Below are positions 37,502 to 45,550 of a stretch of 45,550 nucleotides of DNA, in pieces. The stretch lies in the NCBI GenBank assembly GCA_018063245.1, contig JAGPBS010000010.1, positions 1 through 45,550 of the forward strand, read 5' to 3'. Origin of the DNA: Alphaproteobacteria bacterium (GTDB taxonomy: Bacteria > Pseudomonadota > Alphaproteobacteria > JAGPBS01). Below the pieces are notes generated by a model. That model saw only the letters and a program-made list of their open reading frames with translations. It was not told where the DNA came from and did no database searches. Made by a program: the position numbers and the translations under genes. Position 1 is the first letter of the stretch; the number at the start of each line of letters is the position of its first letter.

Positions 37502-38935
37502 TTAGGGCGCTAGAAATTCTCCAAAATCAATTATTTTGGCAAAATACCCACTATCTTCAACCCGGTCACTAACGCCATTGACGTGAATCAAAACGGGCCA
37601 GTAGGAGAATCCACGAGGTAGCTTTAATCTAGAAAGCCGCTCTTCCATTTCTTGAATAATATCAAGACCAACCTCATTCTTAGAAAATTTAATTTCGCAA
37701 ACAAACAGATTATTAAATTTCGTTTGAATCATATAGTCAACCTGACACCCTCTCTTAGTCGATGTTTTTCTTTGAAAATACGGATTATCGATCACAATAT
37801 CCTCAGGCCGAATATGCATTTTTTTTTGAATTAAGGACCGATTGTGTAGCACTAAATTTTGAAACTGCAAACCCATCATTGCATTCCACCCCGGCATATT
37901 ATACAGGGATTGCTCTGTCATTCTGCCTGCCTCAATCAAGGGCAAATTTGGCTCGATAGATTTAAGATAAAAGCGCACATAATTATCGCTCAAACGGAAT
38001 CGACTCAGGAAAGAGGGCTTTCCTGTCTTTGCGCTCCAAGTATAATCCCTTGATAAAAAGCTTGCCTTGACTAAATCTTCCAAATATGAACTGATCAACC
38101 CAGTCCTGCCAACTTCTAAGACATCGCAGATTGTTTGTATATCAGCAGGTCCATCAACTAAACAATTGATAATGTCCTTATATATTTTACTCCGACTTGA
38201 AAATAAATCTGAAAATACTTTTTCAAATTCATTTGTTAGAAGGCCGCCTTTTTTGAAGCAAAGCTGTTTTATATTAAATTCAGCAGGTTGACTTGGGTCA
38301 ATCTCCTCGAGATATCTCGGAACACCGCCTGTCACAGAAAGAATCTTCAGCTTCTCATAGGCAGAAATTCTCGCACCCGATTTATTCCAGAACTTATTAC
38401 AATCTTGCAAACTCAGCTCCTCCAAACCAAGAGTAAAAGATATTCTGCCCAAGAAAGCCGTACTTGATAAAATATTCTCATCAATCCATGAAGAAACTGA
38501 TCCACACAGGATTAAAATAAGTTGGTTGTTTTTCTTGAAGGACTGATCCCATGCACTCTTAAGTTTCCCAAGAAAATTAGGATCCTTTGAACCCATCCAT
38601 GATATTTCATCAAGCGAAATCACAACTTTCCCTTTTTGAGTTTGCTGGGCAAGAAAGTAAAATAAATCACTCCAATCATCCCCTTTGAGAGGCGGGGTCT
38701 TGAATATACGACTCAACTGCAAACTAAAATCATCACGCTGATCCTGAGCTGTCGTATCTGAAGTGGGGGGAAGACCAATAAAACTGAGCATTTTCAGATT
38801 CTTCCCAAACTCCTCAATAAGGCGACTTTTTCCAATGCGTCGCCGACCTTTAATAACAATCAGGCTTGCCGTTTTCTTATGCAGAAATCGCTTCATCTCC
38901 TCGAGTTCCGTCTCACGCCCTATGAAATTTGTCAT
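37502..38935 (-). CDS. Archaeal-type ATPase with C-terminal DUF234/nuclease-like domain, 477 aa
   Basis: The N-terminal P-loop ATPase (about residues 1-220) has FIGRETELEEM, Walker A IKGRRRIGKSRLIEEF and Walker B VVISLDEISWM. A winged-helix segment follows (about 255-320), then a DUF234-type C-terminus (about 340-475) with GCQVDYMI and VCEIKFSK, which fit the D and E-x-K positions of a PD-(D/E)XK nuclease fold. Such genes are common and mobile in archaea and bacteria; their function is unknown. GAGGGTGG lies just before the ATG. It stands alone with an unusual upstream region of operator-like sites. The catalytic assignment is inference from motif spacing. Confidence 0.85.
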   Translation of the reverse strand: MTNFIGRETELEEMKRFLHKKTASLIVIKGRRRIGKSRLIEEFGKNLKMLSFIGLPPTSDTTAQDQRDDFSLQLSRIFKTPPLKGDDWSDLFYFLAQQTQKGKVVISLDEISWMGSKDPNFLGKLKSAWDQSFKKNNQLILILCGSVSSWIDENILSSTAFLGRISFTLGLEELSLQDCNKFWNKSGARISAYEKLKILSVTGGVPRYLEEIDPSQPAEFNIKQLCFKKGGLLTNEFEKVFSDLFSSRSKIYKDIINCLVDGPADIQTICDVLEVGRTGLISSYLEDLVKASFLSRDYTWSAKTGKPSFLSRFRLSDNYVRFYLKSIEPNLPLIEAGRMTEQSLYNMPGWNAMMGLQFQNLVLHNRSLIQKKMHIRPEDIVIDNPYFQRKTSTKRGCQVDYMIQTKFNNLFVCEIKFSKNEVGLDIIQEMEERLSRLKLPRGFSYWPVLIHVNGVSDRVEDSGYFAKIIDFGEFLAP

Positions 38936-38951
38936 TTACCACCCTCACATG

Positions 38952-39020
38952 ATTCTACTAAGAATTAAGTATATGCGATTCTTAGTAGAAAAATCTAGTC
39001 AAAATTTCTACTAAGAATTC
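38952..39020. promoter_or_regulatory. Three TTCTACTAAGAA sites around a -10 box of the ATPase gene
   Basis: The 12-mer TTCTACTAAGAA occurs at 38954-38965 and 39006-39017, and in reverse as TTCTTAGTAGAA at 38979-38990. Between the first two lies TATACT on the minus strand (38968-38973), a good -10 box for the ATPase gene 33 bp downstream. Site 1 would cover the start point and the reverse site the -10/-35 spacer, as for a repressor. In RNA the middle site could pair with either neighbour (13 or 14 bp), giving mutually exclusive hairpins. A degenerate relative (ATTTTTAGTATTTT) is at 39031. Confidence 0.6.
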
Positions 39021-39057
39021 ACTTTGTGCAATTTTTAGTATTTTGACTACCATCATC

Positions 39058-39146
39058 AATCATTTTAACCCTGCTAAAATGATTGACTAGTAAGATTAAC
39101 CCTGCTCATCTTACTGAACAGTAAAATAAGCAGGGTTAAAATGATT
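39058..39146. repeat. Regular array of three 27 bp units with invariant core AACCCTGCT
   Basis: Units E (39058-39084), F (39089-39115) and G (39120-39146, inverted) are each 9+9+9 bp, separated by exactly 4 bp (GACT, GAAC). The core is AACCCTGCT in E and F, and its complement in G. E has arms AATCATTTT and AAAATGATT, perfect inverted repeats. F has AGTAAGATT and CATCTTACT, 8 of 9 paired. In its own orientation G has the left arm of E (AATCATTTT) and a right arm TATTTTACT close to that of F. A 20-codon plus-strand frame (ATG at 39141, MISSRLRQELKRQ) starts inside G and is probably a relic. Possible recombination or regulator site; not recognised. Confidence 0.7.
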
Positions 39147-39221
39147 AGCTCACGTTTACGTCAAGAACTTAAACGACAAATCCATTTGTCTGATTTAACC
39201 TGATATTGGGTTTTAAGCGAA

Positions 39222-40472
39222 TCACGCTGCCTTCAGCAGGCCATGAATATCCAGCTCAGCCCAGACTTTTTGGAGTGAGGCCACCAGATGATCCATCATC
39301 GCATCATCATGAAAGGGCGTTGGGGTGAAACGCAAACGCTCTGTTCCGCGCGGAACAGTTGGGTAATTAATCGGCTGCACATAAATATGATGCTCACGAA
39401 TCAAGAGATCGCTCGCTCTTTTACACAAAACCGGATCGCCAACCAATAAAGGAATGATGTGCGAGTCTGATGGCATCATCGGCAGGCCAGCTTTTTCAAA
39501 CATGCCTTTTAACTTTGTAACACGCTCTTGGTGTCTTGTTCGTTCTTCTTGGCTATTCTTTAAGTGCTGAATACTGGCTTTTGCACCAGCTGTAATGGCT
39601 GGCGGCAAGGCTGTGGTAAAAATAAACTCTGGCGCAAACGACCGGATACAATCGATTAATGTTCTGCTGCCTGCGATATAACCGCCCATAACGCCAAAGG
39701 CTTTACCGAGCGTTCCTTCAATGATATCAATACGATCAAGACAGCTATCTCTTTCTGCAACACCAGCCCCTCTGTCACCGTACATACCAACGGCATGAAC
39801 CTCATCAAGATATGTCATGGCATTGTATTTTTGAGCCAAATCGCAAATGGCAGCAATAGGCGCAATATCACCATCCATGGAATAGACAGATTCAAAAGCA
39901 ATGATTTTAGGCTGATTGATATCGACCATTTTCAAAAGCTGCTCTAAGTGGTCAAGATCATTGTGCTTGAATATATGCTTTTCAGCGTTCGAATAGCGAA
40001 TCCCAAAGATCATGGAGGCATGATTCAGCTCATCCGAAAAAATCACACAATTCGATAAAAGCCGTGGCAGTGTTGAAAGAGCTGCTTGATTGGCAATATA
40101 GCCTGATGTAAAAACAAGAGCTGCTTCTTTCTGATGAAGATCAGCCAATTCAGCTTCAAGCTCAACATGAGAATTATTTGTTCCTGAGATATTACGCGTA
40201 CCGCCTGCTCCTGCTCCTGATCGATTGATTGCATTGATCATAGCTTCGAGTACCATTGGATGACGGCCCATTCCCAGATAATCATTCCCACACCAAATGA
40301 CGATTTCTTGGTTTGTTGGGAGCGTTAGCTGGTTTTCGAAATCAAAATTGCCGCCATGACAGAGAGCTGCAGGGAAATTCTGTGCATTTCTCTCCAGATT
40401 TGTAAAGACGCGATAACGTCCTTCATTCCGGATTTCTTTGATTTTTTCTTCGAGAAGCGTCTGGTAATTCAT
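39222..40472 (-). CDS. hemA: 5-aminolevulinate synthase, 416 aa
   Basis: ALAS condenses glycine with succinyl-CoA to 5-aminolevulinate, the first step of heme synthesis by the Shemin route used by alphaproteobacteria and mitochondria. This PLP enzyme of the alpha-oxoamine synthase family shows [13 protein letters not shown] near residue 60, [13 protein letters not shown] near 86, [10 protein letters not shown] near 223 and the Schiff-base Lys257 in [14 protein letters not shown]. The C-terminal [20 protein letters not shown] is diagnostic for ALAS over related synthases. GCAGGG lies near the ATG. It is 68 bp after the aminotransferase gene and may be cotranscribed. Confidence 0.96.
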   Translation of the reverse strand: MNYQTLLEEKIKEIRNEGRYRVFTNLERNAQNFPAALCHGGNFDFENQLTLPTNQEIVIWCGNDYLGMGRHPMVLEAMINAINRSGAGAGGTRNISGTNNSHVELEAELADLHQKEAALVFTSGYIANQAALSTLPRLLSNCVIFSDELNHASMIFGIRYSNAEKHIFKHNDLDHLEQLLKMVDINQPKIIAFESVYSMDGDIAPIAAICDLAQKYNAMTYLDEVHAVGMYGDRGAGVAERDSCLDRIDIIEGTLGKAFGVMGGYIAGSRTLIDCIRSFAPEFIFTTALPPAITAGAKASIQHLKNSQEERTRHQERVTKLKGMFEKAGLPMMPSDSHIIPLLVGDPVLCKRASDLLIREHHIYVQPINYPTVPRGTERLRFTPTPFHDDAMMDHLVASLQKVWAELDIHGLLKAA

Positions 40473-40540
40473 ATAACCCTGCCTTATTCTTTATTTTTCT
40501 TTCTATATTCTAAGAATTAAAACACAAATAACAAGCGAAA

Positions 40541-41941
40541 TTATAGTGAACCTTCTTTTTTTAAGTCAGCATAAACTTCATCTAAAGCAGCGCTTAGCGC
40601 AGCTGTTAGGATATTCAGCTCATCTGGCGTTATAATCAATGGCGGAGAAATGCCAATGACATCTCCCATAGCACGTAAAATGACACCTCTTTTATGACAT
40701 GCCTCAAAGACTCTACGTCCAACATATTGGCTTGGTGCAAACTCTTCTTTAGTCTTTTTATTTTTAACAAGCTCAACGCCAGCAATCAGGCCTACGCCTC
40801 TTACATTGCCGACAAGAGGATGCTCTGCAAGCTTATGAACAGCAGTCATCAAAACAGGTGATACTTTTTTGACATGATCCACAATGTTCAATTCATGGTA
40901 AATATTCAAATTCTCAAGAGCCAGAGCCGCGCAAACAGGATGGCCAGAATAGGTATACCCATGCGCTAAAGTGCCATGTTTTTGAGAAAGATCAGCCACA
41001 GCCTGATAGATTGAATCAGAAATGACAGTTGCTGACAAAGGCAAGTATCCTGAGGTTATGCCCTTGGCAAGCGTCATGATGTCGGGCTCAATATTGAATG
41101 TGTTCGATCCAAACCATTCACCCGTCCGACCAAAAGCACACACAACTTCATCAGCCACCATCAAAACATCATATTTTTTAAGAACCTTCTGGACCTTTTC
41201 AAAATAACCTTTAGGCGGATAAAAAACACCCCCTGCTCCAATGATAGGCTCAGCAAAAAAGGCAGCCACTGTTTCAGGACCTTCTTTTAAGATGAGATCT
41301 TCAATTTCTTTCGCAAGACGTGAGGCAAATTCTTCTTCACTTTCACCATCAAGACCGTAGCGATAGTAATGTGGACAAGTCACATGATTAATTTGCGGCA
41401 ATGGCAAATCAAAATCCATATGCAAATGAGGCAGGCCCGTAAGGCTTGCAGCGCCGATTGTAACACCATGATAAGACTTAAGACGTGCGATGATTTTCTT
41501 TTTCTTTGGGCGACCCATGGCATTATTATAATACCAGATCATTTTGATGGCTGTATCATTTGCCTCTGAGCCTGAATTGGCATAGAAGATTTTAGGATTT
41601 TTAATGGGCAAAATTGCTCTCAACGCATGAGTCAGCTCAATAACTGGCATTGTTGACTTATGTGTAAAGTTATGGAAATACGACAATTTTCTGAGCTGAT
41701 CAGCCGCTACTTGTGCAAGACGCTCATTTCCAAAGCCAAGATTGGTGCACCAGAGGCCTGCCATCCCTTCAAGATATTTATTCCCATCCACATCCCAAAC
41801 ATAACAGCCTTGACCGCGCTCAATAATTATTGCCCCTTTTTGTTCCTGAGCTCTTAAATTCGTAAAAGGATGAATGAAATCTCTATCAGCAGAGAGAATC
41901 TCTTCTTTATCCAGTTCGAATACATTGAGCGGGTATGACAT
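40541..41941 (-). CDS. Class III PLP aminotransferase (omega-amino acid or diamine:pyruvate type), 466 aa
   Basis: The enzyme moves an amino group from an omega-amine to a keto acid, commonly pyruvate. It shows GMAGLWCTNLGFG near residue 59, NSGSEANDTAIK near 122, the PLP-binding Asp264 in VADEVVCAFGRTG and Schiff-base Lys293 in LAKGITSGYLPL. Overall it resembles putrescine- or beta-alanine-pyruvate aminotransferases; substrate cannot be fixed from sequence alone. Start has AAGGTG upstream. It is followed by hemA, and a link through alanine or glyoxylate metabolism is possible but not shown. Confidence 0.92.
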   Translation of the reverse strand: MSYPLNVFELDKEEILSADRDFIHPFTNLRAQEQKGAIIIERGQGCYVWDVDGNKYLEGMAGLWCTNLGFGNERLAQVAADQLRKLSYFHNFTHKSTMPVIELTHALRAILPIKNPKIFYANSGSEANDTAIKMIWYYNNAMGRPKKKKIIARLKSYHGVTIGAASLTGLPHLHMDFDLPLPQINHVTCPHYYRYGLDGESEEEFASRLAKEIEDLILKEGPETVAAFFAEPIIGAGGVFYPPKGYFEKVQKVLKKYDVLMVADEVVCAFGRTGEWFGSNTFNIEPDIMTLAKGITSGYLPLSATVISDSIYQAVADLSQKHGTLAHGYTYSGHPVCAALALENLNIYHELNIVDHVKKVSPVLMTAVHKLAEHPLVGNVRGVGLIAGVELVKNKKTKEEFAPSQYVGRRVFEACHKRGVILRAMGDVIGISPPLIITPDELNILTAALSAALDEVYADLKKEGSL

Positions 41942-42018
41942 TAAGACACCTTTCTTATTTTGATATTATTATTGTCCCTCTTTTTCATCCAAAAGTCAAA
42001 TCGGAGCGGTATTTTACT

Positions 42019-44616
42019 CTATACAACATCTCGCTCTAGACTTTTGCTGACAATCTCATAGAGCTCTTTTGAAAGGTTTTGACTGGTCAAAATTCTTTCA
42101 AGCGCACGACACATATGAGCTGAGCGCACGTCATCATATTGACGCCAGCGAATGAGTGGACTCACAAGACGCACCGCTGGATGAGGATTAAACTGATTGA
42201 TCGCGATAATTTGATCCGCCACGAAATTATACCCTTCGCCTGACACATGATGAAAGTGGGCATGATTATTCGCAGCAAACATGAGTAAAAGTGCATAGAC
42301 TTTGTTCGGATTTTTTGCATCAAACCCTTGGTGTTCCGTCAATTTTTTAACAGTGGCAAAGGCATCGGAACGATTAGACAAAGCCTGCAATGAGAGCCAT
42401 TTATTCACAACCAATGGATTGCTTTGCCATTTTGTATAAAACTCATCAAAAATCTCATCTCTCAATGCCGTATCACTGACATCAGCGATTGGGGCAAGGC
42501 CTCCGATAATATCCGTCATGAGCGGATGGGTACGAACTTGTTTCACACAAAGATCAATAGCCTCTGACTTTTCAGTCATGGCCATAAATGAAAGGCACAT
42601 GTTCTTAAGAGCTCTTCTGCTTCTTTCAATACCCTCAAGCTGATCGAGATGACGATTCAAGCCTTGATAGATCTCCATGAAAGTATCATAGAAATGATGC
42701 GCAATTGAGCGTCTTAAAGCTTGACGCGCCTCGTGATTTTCATCCACCTTGATCGGTTGTTGATCAAGACCAAGCACTGTTTCTGATGGCAAAGACAGTA
42801 ACTCTTTCTTCATCGCAGGATCAATCTTCGTATCCATTAAAATAGAGTCGATCGTCTCAGCCAGCAAGGGCTGCAATGGACCTTTCATTGACTCCATCAT
42901 CACATGGGTCATGAGTCTTTGACCATTTTCCCAGCGATTGAAATCATCCTGATCATGCGCTGCCAGAAAAGCAACATCCTCAAGTGACTGATCAAATCGC
43001 AATTTAATTGGCGCTGAAAATCCTCTGAACAGAGACGCTTTTGGCTTTTCGGATATATTCTCAAACTTCAACTGAGCTTGTTCTGTCTCAAAAAGGAAAA
43101 CTGAAGGTTGCCCTGATAAGGACATCTCTTTTCCCTTTTTGTCTAAAAGCGCAAATGACATCGGCAGCGTCAAAGGCTCTTTCTGCGGCTGGGTTTGCGA
43201 CGGTTTTGTATATTGCCTTAGGTGCAATTGATATGTTCTTGCAGAAGGATCATATGATTCAGTCACAGTCACTTCTGGCGTTCCAGATTGTGAATACCAT
43301 TTTCTGAAATGATCAAGGTTGATACCGCTTGCATCTTGCATCGCTGATACAAAATCATCACATGTCACGGCCTGTCCGTCATGACGGCGGAAATAAAGAT
43401 CTGTTCCCATCCGGTACTTTTCAGGACCCAGAATTGTATTCATCATCCGGATGACTTCCGATCCCTTTTCATAAACGGTCGGGGTGTAGAAATTATCGAT
43501 CTGAATATAATGATCTGGTCGAATGGGATGAGACATCGGCCCTGCATCTTCTGGAAATTGCGCTTGTCTCAAGGTTTTAACTTGCTGAATGCGCTCAACG
43601 CCATGACTATTCATATCAGCCGTAAAACAATGATCTCTGTAAACAGTGAGTCCTTCTTTCAAACTCAACTGGAACCAATCGCGGCATGTGATTCGATTTC
43701 CTGTCCAATTGTGAAAATATTCATGTGATACAACAATTTCAACACCCTTGTAATCATCGTCAGTTGCTGTTGCTGGATCCACAAGAATATATTTGCTATT
43801 GAAAATATTAAGACTCTTGTTTTCCATTGCGCCCATATTGAAATCAGACACAGCGACAATGTTGAAGATGCTTAAATCATATTCACAACCATATTGCTCT
43901 TCATCCCACTTCATGGATCTTTTCAAACAATCCATTGCATAGACGCATTTGCTTGCCTGCCCGCGTTCTGCATAAATATGCAGATCCACATGACGACCTG
44001 ACATGGTTTTGAAGGAATCAGAATGACAATCAAGATCACCTGCAACCAGGGCAAAAAGATAACAAGGCTTTGGGAATGGATCATTCCATACGGCTTCATG
44101 TCTGTTATTCTCAAGCGATTTTGCCTCAATCAAATTTCCATTTGAAAGCAATACAGGATATTTTTTATGATCCGCCTCAATACGCACCGTGTAAGTCGAG
44201 AGAATATCAGGCCTATCAATAAAATAAGTGATATTCCTAAAGCCTTCAGCTTCACATTGCGTACAAAAAATCTCATTCGATTGATATAGGCCCTTGAGTT
44301 CAAGATTCTTGCGCGGATAAATTTTGGTCGCAATATACAAATCAAACGCATCTGGCGTCTTTTGAATCATCAAAGAGTCTTCATTTTGGATATGCTCAAC
44401 CTTTTCACCATTGAGAGAAATAGATAAAAGAGTAAGCCCTTCGCCATCTAAAATGAGAGGTTCCGCATGAGCACCATTGCGAACAATAGACAAATGACTA
44501 TGAACAATGGCATGTTCTTCATAGAGCTCGATATTCAAATCAATTTTCGGAATCAGGAAACGAGGTACGCTATAATCCTTTAAATATTTTGTTTTTGGTT
44601 TTTCTGCTGAATACAC
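42019..44616 (-). CDS. pepN: Aminopeptidase N, 865 aa
   Basis: PepN is a cytoplasmic zinc aminopeptidase of the M1 family that finishes peptide breakdown. It carries the substrate N-terminus anchor GAMEN (262-266), zinc site HEYFH (298-302) with the third ligand Glu321 in KEGLTVYRD, and a catalytic Tyr in YEKGSEVIRM near 380. The long helical C-terminal domain of the E. coli-type enzyme is present, and length is nearly the same (about 870). No signal peptide. It is divergent from the F-box/LRR gene; no clear promoter was placed in the 131 bp between them. Confidence 0.96.
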   Translation of the reverse strand: MYSAEKPKTKYLKDYSVPRFLIPKIDLNIELYEEHAIVHSHLSIVRNGAHAEPLILDGEGLTLLSISLNGEKVEHIQNEDSLMIQKTPDAFDLYIATKIYPRKNLELKGLYQSNEIFCTQCEAEGFRNITYFIDRPDILSTYTVRIEADHKKYPVLLSNGNLIEAKSLENNRHEAVWNDPFPKPCYLFALVAGDLDCHSDSFKTMSGRHVDLHIYAERGQASKCVYAMDCLKRSMKWDEEQYGCEYDLSIFNIVAVSDFNMGAMENKSLNIFNSKYILVDPATATDDDYKGVEIVVSHEYFHNWTGNRITCRDWFQLSLKEGLTVYRDHCFTADMNSHGVERIQQVKTLRQAQFPEDAGPMSHPIRPDHYIQIDNFYTPTVYEKGSEVIRMMNTILGPEKYRMGTDLYFRRHDGQAVTCDDFVSAMQDASGINLDHFRKWYSQSGTPEVTVTESYDPSARTYQLHLRQYTKPSQTQPQKEPLTLPMSFALLDKKGKEMSLSGQPSVFLFETEQAQLKFENISEKPKASLFRGFSAPIKLRFDQSLEDVAFLAAHDQDDFNRWENGQRLMTHVMMESMKGPLQPLLAETIDSILMDTKIDPAMKKELLSLPSETVLGLDQQPIKVDENHEARQALRRSIAHHFYDTFMEIYQGLNRHLDQLEGIERSRRALKNMCLSFMAMTEKSEAIDLCVKQVRTHPLMTDIIGGLAPIADVSDTALRDEIFDEFYTKWQSNPLVVNKWLSLQALSNRSDAFATVKKLTEHQGFDAKNPNKVYALLLMFAANNHAHFHHVSGEGYNFVADQIIAINQFNPHPAVRLVSPLIRWRQYDDVRSAHMCRALERILTSQNLSKELYEIVSKSLERDVV

Positions 44617-44747
44617 GATGATTTTCCTTATAAAATGTGATATTTCATCCTACCTGATGAGAGGCAAAGAAAAAATTAAAAATTGAAAAAACATTTTAAC
44701 TTTCCAATTAAATCGCTTAACCTTATAGCCTTAAAGGGGAGAAATCA

Positions 44748-45416
44748 ATGCCAAAAAATATCACGCGATCTGAACAGCCTACCTTTACTTTATCAGACAA
44801 CCCTCTCTTACAGTTGCTCGTGGCACCGCATGGCTTTTCACGTATGGTCAAACGTCTTGATCTTAAAAGCTATTTTCATCTATCTCTTACCTGCAGGCAG
44901 GCACGAGAGACTTGTTCTGTTTTCAAAACATCCTTCGGTCAAATATGGGCAGACATCCTCGCTCTCAATACAGACGTGATTCCGCCCTTATCTTTCATCA
45001 CATCCTTAACAATAAATGCCAAAAACTTTCATGGTCAGAACTTGAATATGGGAAAGTACATCCTGCCTTTTGGGCAAATCACCTCCTTAAAAATTGTGGG
45101 TTTTTATGTTGCTGGAGGGCATTTGCTGGAATATGTACATGCATGTTTTTCTAAGCTTGAAAACCTCCATTTCAAAAGCTGCACTCATTTTAAACAAGAG
45201 GAACTCATATGTCTTACATACCTAGAGCATCTCAAGAAATTAACCTTTATCGACGATGAAGATGTCAGCACGCTGAGAGTGAGCCAATTTCTAGCTCTTT
45301 TTGAAGAGAGTGAAATACCAAGTGAAGAGATCTATGTAAAGCTATTAACGACAAGCCCCAAAAGTGGCCGCAAGGCGACGCAGTGCTATCAAAAGAAAGT
45401 CAAAGATTGTGAGTGA
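44748..45416 (+). CDS. F-box-like protein with leucine-rich-repeat-like segments, 222 aa
   Basis: Residues 18-75 look like a divergent F-box: LDLKSYFHLSLTCRQARETC, then a Trp in SFGQIWADIL. After it come LRR-like strands: FITSLTINAKNF near 83, ITSLKIVGFYV near 111, LENLHFKSCTHF near 138, and HLKKLTFIDDEDV near 161. F-box plus LRR is the architecture of eukaryotic substrate adaptors of SCF ubiquitin ligases, and of some effectors of intracellular bacteria. The C-terminus is short and basic. AGGGGAG lies seven bases before the ATG. No signal peptide or membrane helix. A secreted host-directed role is inference. Confidence 0.65.
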   Translation: MPKNITRSEQPTFTLSDNPLLQLLVAPHGFSRMVKRLDLKSYFHLSLTCRQARETCSVFKTSFGQIWADILALNTDVIPPLSFITSLTINAKNFHGQNLNMGKYILPFGQITSLKIVGFYVAGGHLLEYVHACFSKLENLHFKSCTHFKQEELICLTYLEHLKKLTFIDDEDVSTLRVSQFLALFEESEIPSEEIYVKLLTTSPKSGRKATQCYQKKVKDCE

Positions 45417-45505
45417 GAGATAGCTAGGAAATCCCTGTATAATAAAATTTAAGTAGGATTTGAGAAACCGTCATATATGGACGCCTATGATAAAGCAAGG
45501 AGAAA

Positions 45506-45545
45506 CGTCATTGCGAGCTCTCATGTCTGAGCCAAGGGCGATGAC
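45506..45545. repeat. Shortened family S repeat, copy S2
   Basis: This opens CGTCATTGCGAGCTC and closes GGGCGATGAC, with CTCATGTCTGAG between as a small hairpin. The inner arms of S1 are missing, so it is a deleted copy. The sequence 45417-45505 between it and the F-box/LRR gene shows nothing recognised, and the window ends five bases after it. Confidence 0.55.
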
Positions 45546-45550
45546 ATGAC

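Noticed and set aside
39141-39203. 20-codon plus-strand frame starting in the 27 bp array (MISSRLRQELKRQ)
   Set aside because: Too short to judge, inside a repeat, and with no family match; perhaps the relic of a gene start.

Overview
The window looks like chromosome of a host-associated alphaproteobacterium, most plausibly an intracellular protist or arthropod symbiont of the Holosporales/Paracaedibacter type. Alphaproteobacterial markers are a GcrA cell-cycle regulator (36910-37278), an ALAS-type hemA (39222-40472), a non-discriminating-type AspRS (7949-9775) and a dcw cluster starting mraZ-rsmH-ftsL-ftsI. The host-associated character comes from eukaryote-like proteins: two with F-box-like N-termini (4259-6769 and 44748-45416), one with Sel1-like repeats (106-2751) and one with a formin-like polyproline tract (12127-13692). 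The genus is inferred from sequence reading only; no database search was possible.

Layout. 1-7.8 kb: Sel1 protein, RNase D, large F-box-like protein and an unrecognised two-gene unit, all on the minus strand. 7.9-11.9 kb: aspS and ligA on the plus strand. 12.1-17.1 kb: polyproline protein, proB-nadD, and a porin with a clear terminator, on the minus strand. 17.5-22.4 kb: a minus-strand unit running from a cNMP/GAF/GGDEF/EAL signalling protein through trhO to a two-gene polysaccharide-type ABC exporter. 22.5-24.1 kb: a membrane protein, an MscS channel and a small protein on the plus strand. 24.1-25.7 kb: mltG and rpmE. 26.1-36.3 kb: a compact dcw operon mraZ-rsmH-ftsL-ftsI-murE-murF-mraY-murD-ftsW, many genes overlapping, with an operator-like array of ATGG repeats upstream of mraZ. 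36.9-44.6 kb: gcrA, an archaeal-type ATPase/DUF234 gene, hemA, a class III aminotransferase and pepN, all minus. 44.7 kb to the end: an F-box/LRR-like gene on the plus strand.

How the genes work together. The dcw genes, with mltG, cover peptidoglycan precursor synthesis up to lipid I, septal synthesis and glycan-chain termination. The DNPR motif of MurE predicts meso-diaminopimelate peptidoglycan. aspS, ligA, rnd, rpmE, rsmH and trhO serve translation, RNA and DNA maintenance. The eukaryote-like genes lie among these housekeeping genes and probably act in a host cell.

Non-coding DNA is rich in structure. One family of about 125 bp composite inverted repeats (four copies) has hairpin stems that change in a compensatory way and carries two or three GANTC sites per copy. 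A second family begins with CGTCATTGCGAG. A third short element is nested inside one copy of the first. There is a 21 bp tandem array near gcrA. Most unusual is a regular array of three 27 bp units around an invariant 9-mer, AACCCTGCT, next to a set of TTCTACTAAGAA sites upstream of the ATPase gene. No tRNA, rRNA, CRISPR array or intact insertion sequence was seen.
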